From CAVTWH01 sp963738365 (GTDB lineage: Bacteria; Actinomycetota; Actinomycetes; Mycobacteriales; Micromonosporaceae), in the NCBI GenBank assembly GCA_963738365.1, contig CAVTWH010000008.1, forward strand, positions 124,001-188,000: 64,000 bases of DNA, written 5' to 3'. Positions 41,120 through 49,227 of the stretch are shown here, one piece after another. The stretch's first letter is position 1; each line of letters begins with the position of its first letter. Made by a program: the position numbers and the translations under genes. The notes under the pieces are model-generated. The model saw nothing but the letters and a program-made list of their open reading frames with translations. It had not been told where the DNA came from and made no database searches.

Positions 41120-41654
41120 CGGCCGCCCCGGCCTCGGGTAGCAGGGCGAGGACGCCGGCCAGCCAGGGGGCGTACCCGTCCGGTTCGCTCTCCAGGGCGG
41201 TGAGCACCGAGTCGATCGGCGTCCAGCGGGTCTGTGCCACCTCGGCCGGGTCGGGTACCAGGGGGATGTCGGGGCCGGCGGTGCCGATCAGGACGTGGTC
41301 GTACTCGTGCTCGACCCGGCCGGTGCCGGGGTCGTCCGCGCGGTAGACGTAGACGCCGAGTTCGCGCAGGGTCACGCCGGTCACGCCGAGTTCCTCGTCG
41401 AGCCGGGTGACGGCGGCCCGGGTCACCGGTACGCCCGGCGCCGGGTGGCCGCAGCAGGTGTTCGCCCAGCGCAGCGGGAAGCGGGTCTTGGTGGCCGCCC
41501 GGCGCTGCAGCAGCAGCCGGTCGCCGTCCAGTAGCAGCACCGAGAACGCCCGGTGCAGCCGCCCGGGCTGGCGGTGTGCTTCGTCCACAGTGGACGCGCC
41601 GAGCGGGTTCCCGCCGACGTCGACCAGTTCCACGAGGTGTTCTTCCCGATTCAC
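41106..41654 (-). CDS. idi: Isopentenyl-diphosphate delta-isomerase, type I
   Basis: A 182-residue Nudix-type enzyme that interconverts IPP and DMAPP for carotenoid precursors. The catalytic Cys lies in WANTCCGHP, the metal-binding His in LHRAFSV, and the catalytic Glu in VEHEYDHVL. Length matches bacterial type I enzymes. ATG 41654 overlaps the crtI stop by four bases. Confidence 0.95.
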   Translation of the reverse strand: MNREEHLVELVDVGGNPLGASTVDEAHRQPGRLHRAFSVLLLDGDRLLLQRRAATKTRFPLRWANTCCGHPAPGVPVTRAAVTRLDEELGVTGVTLRELGVYVYRADDPGTGRVEHEYDHVLIGTAGPDIPLVPDPAEVAQTRWTPIDSVLTALESEPDGYAPWLAGVLALLPEAGAAGGRR

Positions 41655-43132
41655 GCGACCTTCCCGGTGATCCGTGCGGCGCCCAGCTTGCCGGAGAGCA
41701 GCACCATGGGTACCCCGACGCCGGGCACTGTGCCGGAGCCGACGAAGACCACGTTGCCCAGCGCCGGGTGGAGGTTCGGTGGCCGGAACGGTCCGGTCTG
41801 CATCAGGGTATGGGCTGCGGCGAACGGTGTACCAGCGGCCATGCCCTGATCGGCCCAGTCTGCGGGAGTGACCACGTGGGACACCTCGACGGCAGCGCCG
41901 AAGCCGGGGTACCCGCGCTGCTGCAGCACCCCGACCAGCTGGTCGGCGTAGCGCTGGGCCAGGCCGGCGCGCCAGGGCAGCGGCCCGGTGGCCAGGTTGG
42001 GGGCCGGGGCGAGGACGTAGTAGGCGTGCCGGCCGGGCGGGGCGAGCGTCGGGTCGCTCCGGGTCGGGTTGGTGACCAGCAGTGAGGGGTCGGTCATCAG
42101 CTGCCCGTCCTCGATGACCTCGGCGAAGGTGCGCCGCCAGGCGGTACCGAAGTGGATGTTGTGGTGCGCCAGGTGGTCGTACCCCCGGGTGGATCCGACG
42201 TGCAGGACCACCGCGGAGGGTGAGTAGCGCAGCCGGCGGGGGCGGCGCGGCGGCAGCAGGTCACGGTAGGCGACGGGCAGGTCGGGGTTGAGGACGACGG
42301 CGTCGGCGGGGATGCGCTCGCCGTCGGCGGTGAGTACGCCGGTGGCCCGGCCGCCCGCGACGGTGACCTCGGTGACCGTCGTGTGGTAGCGCAGCGTCAC
42401 CCCGTGCTTGGCGGCCGCCCCGGCCAGCGCGGTGGGGACGGCGTGCATGCCGCCCTCGGGGAACCACACCCCGGCCACCGAGTCGAGGTAGGCGATCACC
42501 ACGTAGAGGGCCAGGGCCTGGTGCGGGGCGAGCCCGGCGTACATCGCCTGGAAGGAGAAGATGCGCTGGGTACGCGGGTCGTGGAAGTACTGTTCGATCT
42601 TGGTCTGTAGGCGCCGGAAGCCACCGGCCGCGATCAGCCGGAGCAGGTTGGCGGTGAGCAGGTCGCGCGGGGAGTCGAAGTTGCGGTCGATGAAGTCGCG
42701 CCGCTGCCACTGCCACATGCGCCGGGCGTAGTCGACGAAGCGCAGGTAGCCGGCGGCCTCCCGGGCGCCGCAGAGTTCGGCGATCGCGACGGCCATCCGC
42801 TGCGGGTCGGTGTGTACGTCCAGGACGCTACCGTCTGGGTAGAATGCCCGGTATGCCGGCTCGACCGGGCGCAGCGGGAGCCAGTCGGCCAGCTCCTCGC
42901 CGACCGCGCCGAACGCCTCGGCGATCAGCTCCGGCATCGTCAGCACCGTAGGCCCCGTATCGAACAGGTAGCCGCCCAGCTCCAGCCGGCCGGCCCGGCC
43001 GCCGGGCAGTGCGCCGCGCTCCAGCACGGTGACCTCGCGCCCGGCGCCGGCCAGGTGCAGCGCGCAGGCCAGCCCGGCCAGCCCGGCGCCGACCACGACC
43101 ACCCGGTCGGTACGGCCACTCACGGTGCGCAT
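41651..43132 (-). CDS. crtI: Phytoene desaturase (CrtI-type)
   Basis: A 493-residue FAD enzyme. The dinucleotide fold is VVVVGAGLAGLACALHLAGAG, followed by VLERGALPGGRAGRL and the CrtI signature GYLFDTGPTVLTMPELI. The C-terminal GSGTVPGVGVPMVLLSGKL is the second flavin-binding signature. It desaturates phytoene towards lycopene or neurosporene. ATG 43132 has GGGAG ahead; the frame extends far left without support and would cross the divergent promoter region. It heads the minus-strand operon with idi and the LitR-like gene. Confidence 0.93.
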   Translation of the reverse strand: MRTVSGRTDRVVVVGAGLAGLACALHLAGAGREVTVLERGALPGGRAGRLELGGYLFDTGPTVLTMPELIAEAFGAVGEELADWLPLRPVEPAYRAFYPDGSVLDVHTDPQRMAVAIAELCGAREAAGYLRFVDYARRMWQWQRRDFIDRNFDSPRDLLTANLLRLIAAGGFRRLQTKIEQYFHDPRTQRIFSFQAMYAGLAPHQALALYVVIAYLDSVAGVWFPEGGMHAVPTALAGAAAKHGVTLRYHTTVTEVTVAGGRATGVLTADGERIPADAVVLNPDLPVAYRDLLPPRRPRRLRYSPSAVVLHVGSTRGYDHLAHHNIHFGTAWRRTFAEVIEDGQLMTDPSLLVTNPTRSDPTLAPPGRHAYYVLAPAPNLATGPLPWRAGLAQRYADQLVGVLQQRGYPGFGAAVEVSHVVTPADWADQGMAAGTPFAAAHTLMQTGPFRPPNLHPALGNVVFVGSGTVPGVGVPMVLLSGKLGAARITGKVA

Positions 43133-43218
43133 CTGTTCTCCCCTCGCCGGTCCCATCCTGCCGCCCGGTACCCGACCGGCGGGGTGTCGCGGCCGGCGGA
43201 AACGGGTATCCTCGTGCT

Positions 43219-43249
43219 TGCGTCGATTCCTGCGTCGATTCACTATCGA
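43219..43249. promoter_or_regulatory. Repeats in the divergent crtI-crtB promoter region
   Basis: TGCGTCGATTC occurs twice (43219-43229, 43231-43241), followed by an inverted TCGAT / ATCGA pair (43235-43239, 43245-43249). A weak TTGCGT (43218) with CACTAT 17 bases on could be a promoter overlapped by the repeats. They are candidate LitR-like binding sites. Confidence 0.45.
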
Positions 43250-43332
43250 CTGTACCGCCCGCCGCCCGATCCGCCGGGCCGGGCAGGCTATCCGCATCGG
43301 GGCAGCACCCCGGGGCGGGAGAAAGGGGAACC

Positions 43333-44256
43333 GTGGACACCGAACTGGCCCGGTCCTACGCGCGCTGCCAGGCGCTGCACCGCACCCACGGGCGCAGCTA
43401 CTACCTGGCCACCCGGCTGCTGCCGGCCTGGAAGCGCCCACACGTGCACGCTCTCTACGGCTTCACCCGCTACTCCGACGAGATCGTCGACGAGCTCTCC
43501 GACGCCTCCGTCGGTGACCGGGCGCTGCGTCTGCAGGCCTGGTCCACCCGCTTCCTGGAAGGGCTGCACGGCGAGCCGGTGGACGACCCGATCCTGCCCG
43601 CCGTCCTGCACACCATCGCCACTTTCAACCTGGACGTCACCGACTTCGAGAAGTTCCTCCGGTCGATGACCATGGATCTCACCGTCGACCGGTACGACAG
43701 CTACGACGACCTGCTCGACTACATGGAGGGCTCGGCCGCCGTGATCGGCACGATGATGCTGCCGATCCTGGAGCCGGGCGACCGCGTCGCCGCCACCGAC
43801 CCGGCCCGCGAACTCGGCCTGGCGTTCCAGCTCACCAACTTCATCCGGGACGTCCGGGAGGACCTCCAGCGCGGCCGTATCTACCTGCCGCTGGCCGACC
43901 TGGCCCGGTTCGGCGTCACCGAGGCGCAGCTGTTCGCCGCCGCCGAGGCCGGCGTCACCCCGACCAACGTCAAAGACCTCGTCCGGTACGAGATCGGTCG
44001 GGCCCGCCAGCACTACGCGGCCGCGCGCCTCGGCATCGGCCTGCTCGCCCGCTCCTCGCAGGCCTGCATCAGCGCCGCCTACCTGCTCTACGGCGAGATC
44101 CTCGACGAAGTGATCGCGGCCGACTGCGACGTGCTCGCCGGCCGGGTCCGGGTACCCCTGCCGCGCCGGCTGCGCATCGCGGCGCGCTGCCTGCTCAGTG
44201 GCGCCGGAGCGCTGCCGGTGCCGGGGCGAGCCGCCGCCGAGGACGCGCCGGTATGA
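43333..44256 (+). CDS. crtB: Phytoene synthase
   Basis: A 307-residue trans-isoprenyl diphosphate synthase that joins two geranylgeranyl diphosphates. The two Asp-rich motifs are YGFTRYSDEIVDE (about 37-49) and the later LTNFIRDVREDLQRGRIYLP. GTG 43333 follows AAAGGGGAA. Divergent from crtI and coupled by ATGA to the photolyase gene. No geranylgeranyl diphosphate synthase gene is in the window. Confidence 0.94.
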   Translation: MDTELARSYARCQALHRTHGRSYYLATRLLPAWKRPHVHALYGFTRYSDEIVDELSDASVGDRALRLQAWSTRFLEGLHGEPVDDPILPAVLHTIATFNLDVTDFEKFLRSMTMDLTVDRYDSYDDLLDYMEGSAAVIGTMMLPILEPGDRVAATDPARELGLAFQLTNFIRDVREDLQRGRIYLPLADLARFGVTEAQLFAAAEAGVTPTNVKDLVRYEIGRARQHYAAARLGIGLLARSSQACISAAYLLYGEILDEVIAADCDVLAGRVRVPLPRRLRIAARCLLSGAGALPVPGRAAAEDAPV

Positions 44257-45569
44257 GGTGCGCCGTCGTCGTGTTCACCCGCGACCTGCGGGTGCACGAC
44301 AACCCGGCGCTGTTTGCCGCCGCCGAGGTGGCCGAGCGGGTACTGCCGGTCTTCGTGCACGACCCGGCGATCCGCAGCAGCCCCAACCGGGACGCCTTCC
44401 TCGCCGGCTGCCTGGTCGACCTGCGCGCCGGGCTGCGCGGGCTCGGCGCCGACCTGGTGATCCGCTCCGGTGACCCGGTGACCGAGGTGCTCCGGCTGGC
44501 CCGGGCGGTGGACGCCGACGGGGTGACGATCGCGGCCGACGTCAGCCCGTACGCCCGGCGCCGGGCCGGCCGGCTGGCCGCCGCCTGCGCCCGCGAGCGG
44601 CTGGCGTTCCGCGAGTTCCCGGGGCTGTCCGTGGTGCCGCCGCAGCAGCTGCGCCCGGCCGGCGGCAACGGGTACTACCAGGTCTTCACGCCCTACCACC
44701 GGGCCTGGCGGGCCGCCGCCTGGCGGCCGGTGCTGCCCCCGCCCGCGCTGCTCAAGCTGCCCGCCACGGCGGTCGAGCCGGGACCGGTCGGCGCCCGGGT
44801 CCGGCCCACCGCGCCGGGCGCCGCGCCCGGCGGCGAGCGGGCCGCCCGGCACCGGCTGCGGCACTGGCGCGCCCTGGTGGACGCCTACCCGGACGGGCAC
44901 GACGACCTGGCCGGCGACGCCACCTCGCGGCTGTCCGCCGCGCTGCGCTTCGGCTGCCTGTCCCCGCGCGAGCTGGCCGCCGCCGTCCCCGGCGCCGAGG
45001 CGTTCCTGCGCCAGCTGTGCTGGCGGGACTTCTACCACCAGCTGCTCGCCGGATTTCCGCAGCTGGCCCGGGCTCCGCTGCGCGGCCCCGCCCGGCAGGT
45101 CTGGCGCGACGACGCCGGGGCGCTGCGCCGCTGGCGCGACGGGCAGACCGGGGTACCGATCGTCGACGCCGGGATGCGCCAGCTGGCCGCCGAGGGCTTC
45201 CTGCACAACCGGGCGCGGCTGATCACCGCCGGTTTCCTCACCAAGTACCTGGGGCTGGACTGGCGGGCCGGGCTGGCCGTCTTCGCCGCCGCCCTGCTGG
45301 ACGCCGACGCCGCCAACAACCCGGGCAACTGGCAGTGGGTCGCGGGGGTCGGCACCGACACCAAGCCGTACCGGGGCTTCAACCCGATCCGGCAGGCACA
45401 CCGGTTCGACCCGACCGGCGACTACGTGCGCCGCTACCTGCCGGAGCTGGCCGGCGTGCCGGGCGCCGCCGTCCACGAGCCGTGGCGGCTGTCGGGGCTG
45501 CGCTACCCGCCGCCGCTGCGCGGCCCGGTCGACGTCCCCTGGCTGTCGGGGGCTTCCGCGATGGGGTGA
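44253..45569 (+). CDS. phr: Deoxyribodipyrimidine photolyase
   Basis: A 438-residue class I CPD photolyase. It opens with the antenna domain (VVVFTRDLRVHDNPAL) and carries the FAD domain with FLRQLCWRDFYHQLLAGFP, VDAGMRQLAAEGFLHNRARLI and the WVAGVGTDTKPYRGFNP end. It repairs UV dimers with blue light. Overlap with crtB by four bases ties repair to light-induced carotenoid synthesis, as in the Streptomyces lit-crt locus. Confidence 0.94.
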   Translation: MRCAVVVFTRDLRVHDNPALFAAAEVAERVLPVFVHDPAIRSSPNRDAFLAGCLVDLRAGLRGLGADLVIRSGDPVTEVLRLARAVDADGVTIAADVSPYARRRAGRLAAACARERLAFREFPGLSVVPPQQLRPAGGNGYYQVFTPYHRAWRAAAWRPVLPPPALLKLPATAVEPGPVGARVRPTAPGAAPGGERAARHRLRHWRALVDAYPDGHDDLAGDATSRLSAALRFGCLSPRELAAAVPGAEAFLRQLCWRDFYHQLLAGFPQLARAPLRGPARQVWRDDAGALRRWRDGQTGVPIVDAGMRQLAAEGFLHNRARLITAGFLTKYLGLDWRAGLAVFAAALLDADAANNPGNWQWVAGVGTDTKPYRGFNPIRQAHRFDPTGDYVRRYLPELAGVPGAAVHEPWRLSGLRYPPPLRGPVDVPWLSGASAMG

Positions 45570-45621
45570 CCCTGTCCCGTTTCGGGGCCGGTGTGCCGGC
45601 AGCGGTCGTGAGACTGCCGGC

Positions 45622-47178
45622 ATGGACACACCCCGGATGGGGCTACCGGACCGGCTCACCGCCCGGCTGAGCATGGCTGAGCAGCACGAACTCCTGCGTG
45701 CCCGGCGTGCTTCGCGGCGCCGGGCAGGGGCCGCCGTGCGGGCTACCGGGTCCGGCACCCCGGGGCCGACGCTGGTGCCGTCCGGGACGGCCGTCCCCGG
45801 CCACCTGGTTGTCCCGTTCGGCCGGCACCTGGCCTTCGGGCCGGACCCCCGGACGCAGCTGAGTGTCGGCTGGCAGGTACCGGCCCGGGTGCGGCGGCCG
45901 TTCCTGCGCTACGGCGACGCGCCGTGGAGCCTGGGCCAGGTGGTACCGGCCGAGGTCCGGGCGCTGCACTCGGCGCTGCCCGGCGCGATCGCCCCGGTCA
46001 CCCAGTACTACCTGCACGCCCGGCTGGCCGGACTGGCCTGCGGTACCACCTACTACTACGCCGTCGGCCACGACGGCGCCGACCCGGCGGTCCCGGGGCG
46101 GGTCGACGCGTTGCGCACCGCGCCGTCCCGGCGCCGCCCGGCCGCCCCGTTCACCTTCACCGCCTTCGGCGACCAGGGCGTCAGCCCGCAGGCGCTGGTC
46201 ACCGACCGGGTCATCGCCGGCCAGCGCCCGGTGTTCCACCTGCACGCCGGGGACATCGCCTACGCCGACAGCGGCGGCCAGGGGCCCGGCAGCTACCACC
46301 CCGGAGCCTGGGACCGGTTCCTGGCGCAGACCGAGCCGGTGGCCGCCTCGGTGCCGTGGATGGTGACCATGGGCAACCACGACATGGAGGCGCTCTACTC
46401 GCCGGACGGGTACGGCGGTCAGGTGGCCCGGTTCGACTTCCCGGGCAACGGTCCGGCGCACTGCCCGAGCGTCTACTCGTTCATCTACGGCAACGTCGGC
46501 GTGGTCTCGCTGGACGCCAACGACGTCAGCTACGAGATCCCGGCCAACCTCGGCTACTCCGGCGGCACCCAGACCGGTTGGCTGCGCCAGCGCCTGGCGC
46601 ACCTGCGCGCCCAACCGGACGTGGACTTCGTCGTGGTCTTCTTCCACCACTGCGCCTACTCGACGACCAGCCGGCACACATCCGAAGGCGGCGTACGCGA
46701 CGCCTGGGTACCGCTGTTCGACGACTACCAGGTGGACCTCGTGGTCAACGGGCACAACCACAGCTACGAGCGGACCGACGCGCTCACCGGCGGCGTACCG
46801 ACGTACACCCCGGTCGGGGCCACCGTGTACCCGGACCGGGACGGCACCACCTACATCACCGCGGGCGCGGCCGGGCACAGCCTCTACCCCTTCCCGGTCC
46901 CCGACTCGTACGCCGGCAACCTGCACGACCCGGCCACTGTCGGGTCCTGCGTCTGGGTCGGCGGCCGGCACCGGGTGCCGGAGACGGTCCCCTGGTCGCG
47001 GGTGCGCTACACCGGCTACTCGTTCCTGGCGGTGGACGCGGTACCGGCGCCGGCCGGTCAGCGCGTCTGGCTGACCGTCCGCGCGCTCACCGACACCGGC
47101 CGGGAGATCGACCGCGTGGTGATCACCCGCCGCGCCGGTGCCGCCGGCAGGCGCGACCTGCTGCGCGACCCGGTGTAA
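45622..47178 (+). CDS. Purple acid phosphatase-type metallophosphoesterase
   Basis: A 518-residue protein. An N-terminal purple-acid-phosphatase fibronectin-like domain (about 70-170) precedes a metallophosphoesterase domain with FGDQG, HAGDIAYADSGG, TMGNHDMEALY, VFFHHCAYS and VNGHNHSYERT, which supply the two-metal ligands. No signal peptide is evident at ATG 45622 although related enzymes are usually exported, so either the start or the localisation is unusual. It follows phr by 52 bp and may share its transcript. Confidence 0.88.
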   Translation: MDTPRMGLPDRLTARLSMAEQHELLRARRASRRRAGAAVRATGSGTPGPTLVPSGTAVPGHLVVPFGRHLAFGPDPRTQLSVGWQVPARVRRPFLRYGDAPWSLGQVVPAEVRALHSALPGAIAPVTQYYLHARLAGLACGTTYYYAVGHDGADPAVPGRVDALRTAPSRRRPAAPFTFTAFGDQGVSPQALVTDRVIAGQRPVFHLHAGDIAYADSGGQGPGSYHPGAWDRFLAQTEPVAASVPWMVTMGNHDMEALYSPDGYGGQVARFDFPGNGPAHCPSVYSFIYGNVGVVSLDANDVSYEIPANLGYSGGTQTGWLRQRLAHLRAQPDVDFVVVFFHHCAYSTTSRHTSEGGVRDAWVPLFDDYQVDLVVNGHNHSYERTDALTGGVPTYTPVGATVYPDRDGTTYITAGAAGHSLYPFPVPDSYAGNLHDPATVGSCVWVGGRHRVPETVPWSRVRYTGYSFLAVDAVPAPAGQRVWLTVRALTDTGREIDRVVITRRAGAAGRRDLLRDPV

Positions 47179-47210
47179 CGGGCGGCCCGCACGAGCGCGC
47201 CGGGACCGCG

Positions 47211-48074
47211 TCAGGCCGGCGGGTGGTCGGCGGCGGCCAGTCGGGCGTTCGCCGCGGCCACCTGGTCGGGGTCGATCTCGAAGCCGATGTAGGAGCAGCC
47301 CAGGGCCAGTGCGGCCAGTCCGGTGGTCCCGCTGCCGGAGAACGGGTCGAGCACCACCACCGCCGGGCCGCGTCGCCCCAGCGCGCTGACGCAGCGCCGG
47401 GGCAGGTCCACCGGGAAGCGGGAGTAGTGCGCCGTCCCGGCGATGCGCTCCGAACCGATCTCCCAGACGCTGCGGATCGGCGGCTCGACCGCGAAGGCGT
47501 GCCGCTCCTGCCGGGCGAAGAGGTAGATCGACTCGTGGGCCCGGTGCGGCCGGCGGCAGCGCCCCTCCGGCATCGGGTTCTTCTTGCGCCACACCACCTC
47601 GCCGCGGAACAGCCAGCCGTCGTCGCACATGCCGATGACCAGCCGGTACGGCAGGGCGAGCAGGTTGCCGTAGGACAGCCAGGGGGCGCCGGGGTCGAGG
47701 TAGGCGCGGCGCCGGGCGCGGGGCTTGACGTAGGCGGAGTTGTCGGCGGCCAGCCCCGTCCGGTCGGGGCCCAGCGAGCTGTAGGAGTGGTCGGCGACCC
47801 GCCAGTTCACCGGCGTGTTGTAGGCGTCGCCGACGTTGATCCAGGCCAGCCCGTCCGGCTTGAGCTTGGGCCGGACCGCCCGGAACAGGGCGATCAGGGC
47901 GGCCAGGTAGACGCGCGGGTCGGCCTCCACGCCGATGCCGGTGCCGGCCCGCTGGCCCCAGTAGGGCGGGGAGGTGACCAGCACGTCGATGCTGTCGTCG
48001 GGCAGCGCCGTGACCAGCTCGGCGCAGTCTCCCAGGGCCACCCGGTTGCGGGGGTACGGCCCGATGCTGTCCAT
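47211..48074 (-). CDS. Beta-class DNA methyltransferase (N4-cytosine/N6-adenine type)
   Basis: A 287-residue amino-methyltransferase. Motif IV TSPPYWGQR comes first and motif I DPFSGSGTTGLAAL near the C-terminus, the beta-class order; TSPPYW is typical of N4-cytosine enzymes. The central part is the target-recognition region. No restriction gene is adjacent, so it is an orphan methylase. ATG 48074 has GGGAGG nine bases ahead; the longer frame is not supported. Confidence 0.88.
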   Translation of the reverse strand: MDSIGPYPRNRVALGDCAELVTALPDDSIDVLVTSPPYWGQRAGTGIGVEADPRVYLAALIALFRAVRPKLKPDGLAWINVGDAYNTPVNWRVADHSYSSLGPDRTGLAADNSAYVKPRARRRAYLDPGAPWLSYGNLLALPYRLVIGMCDDGWLFRGEVVWRKKNPMPEGRCRRPHRAHESIYLFARQERHAFAVEPPIRSVWEIGSERIAGTAHYSRFPVDLPRRCVSALGRRGPAVVVLDPFSGSGTTGLAALALGCSYIGFEIDPDQVAAANARLAAADHPPA

Positions 48075-48217
48075 GCCCGGCGCCTCCCTTCGGCTCGTGG
48101 CCCGATCGTAGGCCCCGGAACCGATCAACGAGCTGGTCTGACCAGCAGTTGGTCCGCTGTGGACGCTCCGGGTCGGGACCGGTCGCGTACCCTGTCGAAG
48201 CGATCGGAGGTACCCCG

Positions 48218-48646
48218 ATGTCCAGCCCCCCGCCGAGCCCCCCGCCACCGAGTGCCGCGCCACCGGGTGCCGCGCCGCCGCGGCTGTTCGCGGCCAACGA
48301 GGTACTGGCCTTCCTGGTGGAGATCATGGCGCTGGTGATCCTGGCGGACTGGGGCTGGCACCACGGCGAGCCGAGCCGGACCAGGCTGCTGCAGGCGATC
48401 GGGGCGCCGCTGCTGGCGGCCGTGGTGTGGGGGATGTTCGCGGCGCCCCGGGCCCGCTTCGCTGTCCCGCTGGCCGCCCAGCTGACGGTCAAGGCGCTGG
48501 TCTTCGGGGCCGCCGTCTGGGCGCTGCTGGACCTGCGGCTGCCCGCGCTGGCGGTGCTGTTCGCGCTGGTGGTGACGGTCAATACGGTGGCCGGCACGGT
48601 GTGGCAGCGGCGCGGGTACACGCTGATGCCGCCACCCCGTCCCTGA
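48218..48646 (+). CDS. DUF2568 (YrdB-like) membrane protein
   Basis: A 142-residue protein with a Pro-rich N-terminus of about 22 residues and four hydrophobic helices. NEVLAFLVEIMALVILADWGW and the AAVVWGMFAAPRA loop are typical of DUF2568. ATG 48218 has GGAGG seven bases ahead. Function unknown. Confidence 0.8.
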   Translation: MSSPPPSPPPPSAAPPGAAPPRLFAANEVLAFLVEIMALVILADWGWHHGEPSRTRLLQAIGAPLLAAVVWGMFAAPRARFAVPLAAQLTVKALVFGAAVWALLDLRLPALAVLFALVVTVNTVAGTVWQRRGYTLMPPPRP

Positions 48647-48732
48647 TCCGACGGAGTTAGCAAAGCCACTAGTCGGACTTATCCGAATTGGTACGCTGCG
48701 GAGCGGACAGCCACACTCCCGGGGAGGCCGGC

Positions 48733-49227
48733 ATGACCGATCCCACTGAAGCGTTCCTCGACAAGCTCGCCACCATCGGACGGGTACCCATGCTCGCCCG
48801 GGTCACCGGCACCATGCGCGTCGAGATCACCAACGGCAAGCGGGCCCGCCGGGCCCAGGTCACGGTACGCCGCGGCCAGGTCGCCGTGGGACCCGCCGAA
48901 GGCGACTACGACTGCATGATCTCCGCCCACCACCAGGTCTGGGACGCCCTGGTCACCGGCGAGGCACAGCCGCTGACCACGCTGCTGCGGGGCGCCGCGT
49001 CGGCCGCCGGTGACCCGGCCATGCTGGTGCTCATGCGCCGGCTGTTCGCCGTCGCCGGGGTACCGGAGCTGGCCAGCGGGCGCTCCAAGCTGGTGACTCC
49101 GCCGCTGACCGGCCGACCCCGGGACGGCGCCCCACCTGGCCGGCCGACCGGCGCGCGGGCAGCCACCCGTACCCCCGCAAAGAAGACCTCCCGCAAGACC
49201 ACCAAGGCCCGTGGAGGGACCGCATGA
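48733..49227 (+). CDS. SCP2-like sterol-carrier domain protein
   Basis: A 164-residue protein. Residues 1-120 resemble the SCP2 fold that binds lipids (MRVEITNGKRARRAQVTV, YDCMISAHHQVWDALVTGEAQPL); the tail is Lys/Arg/Thr-rich (TPAKKTSRKTTKA). The stop overlaps the next start by four bases. What it binds is unknown. Confidence 0.75.
   Translation: MTDPTEAFLDKLATIGRVPMLARVTGTMRVEITNGKRARRAQVTVRRGQVAVGPAEGDYDCMISAHHQVWDALVTGEAQPLTTLLRGAASAAGDPAMLVLMRRLFAVAGVPELASGRSKLVTPPLTGRPRDGAPPGRPTGARAATRTPAKKTSRKTTKARGGTA

Noticed and set aside
45643..48669. 1008-codon minus-strand open frame
   Set aside because: It runs antisense through the phosphatase gene and out of frame through the methyltransferase; composition is that of a high-GC shadow.
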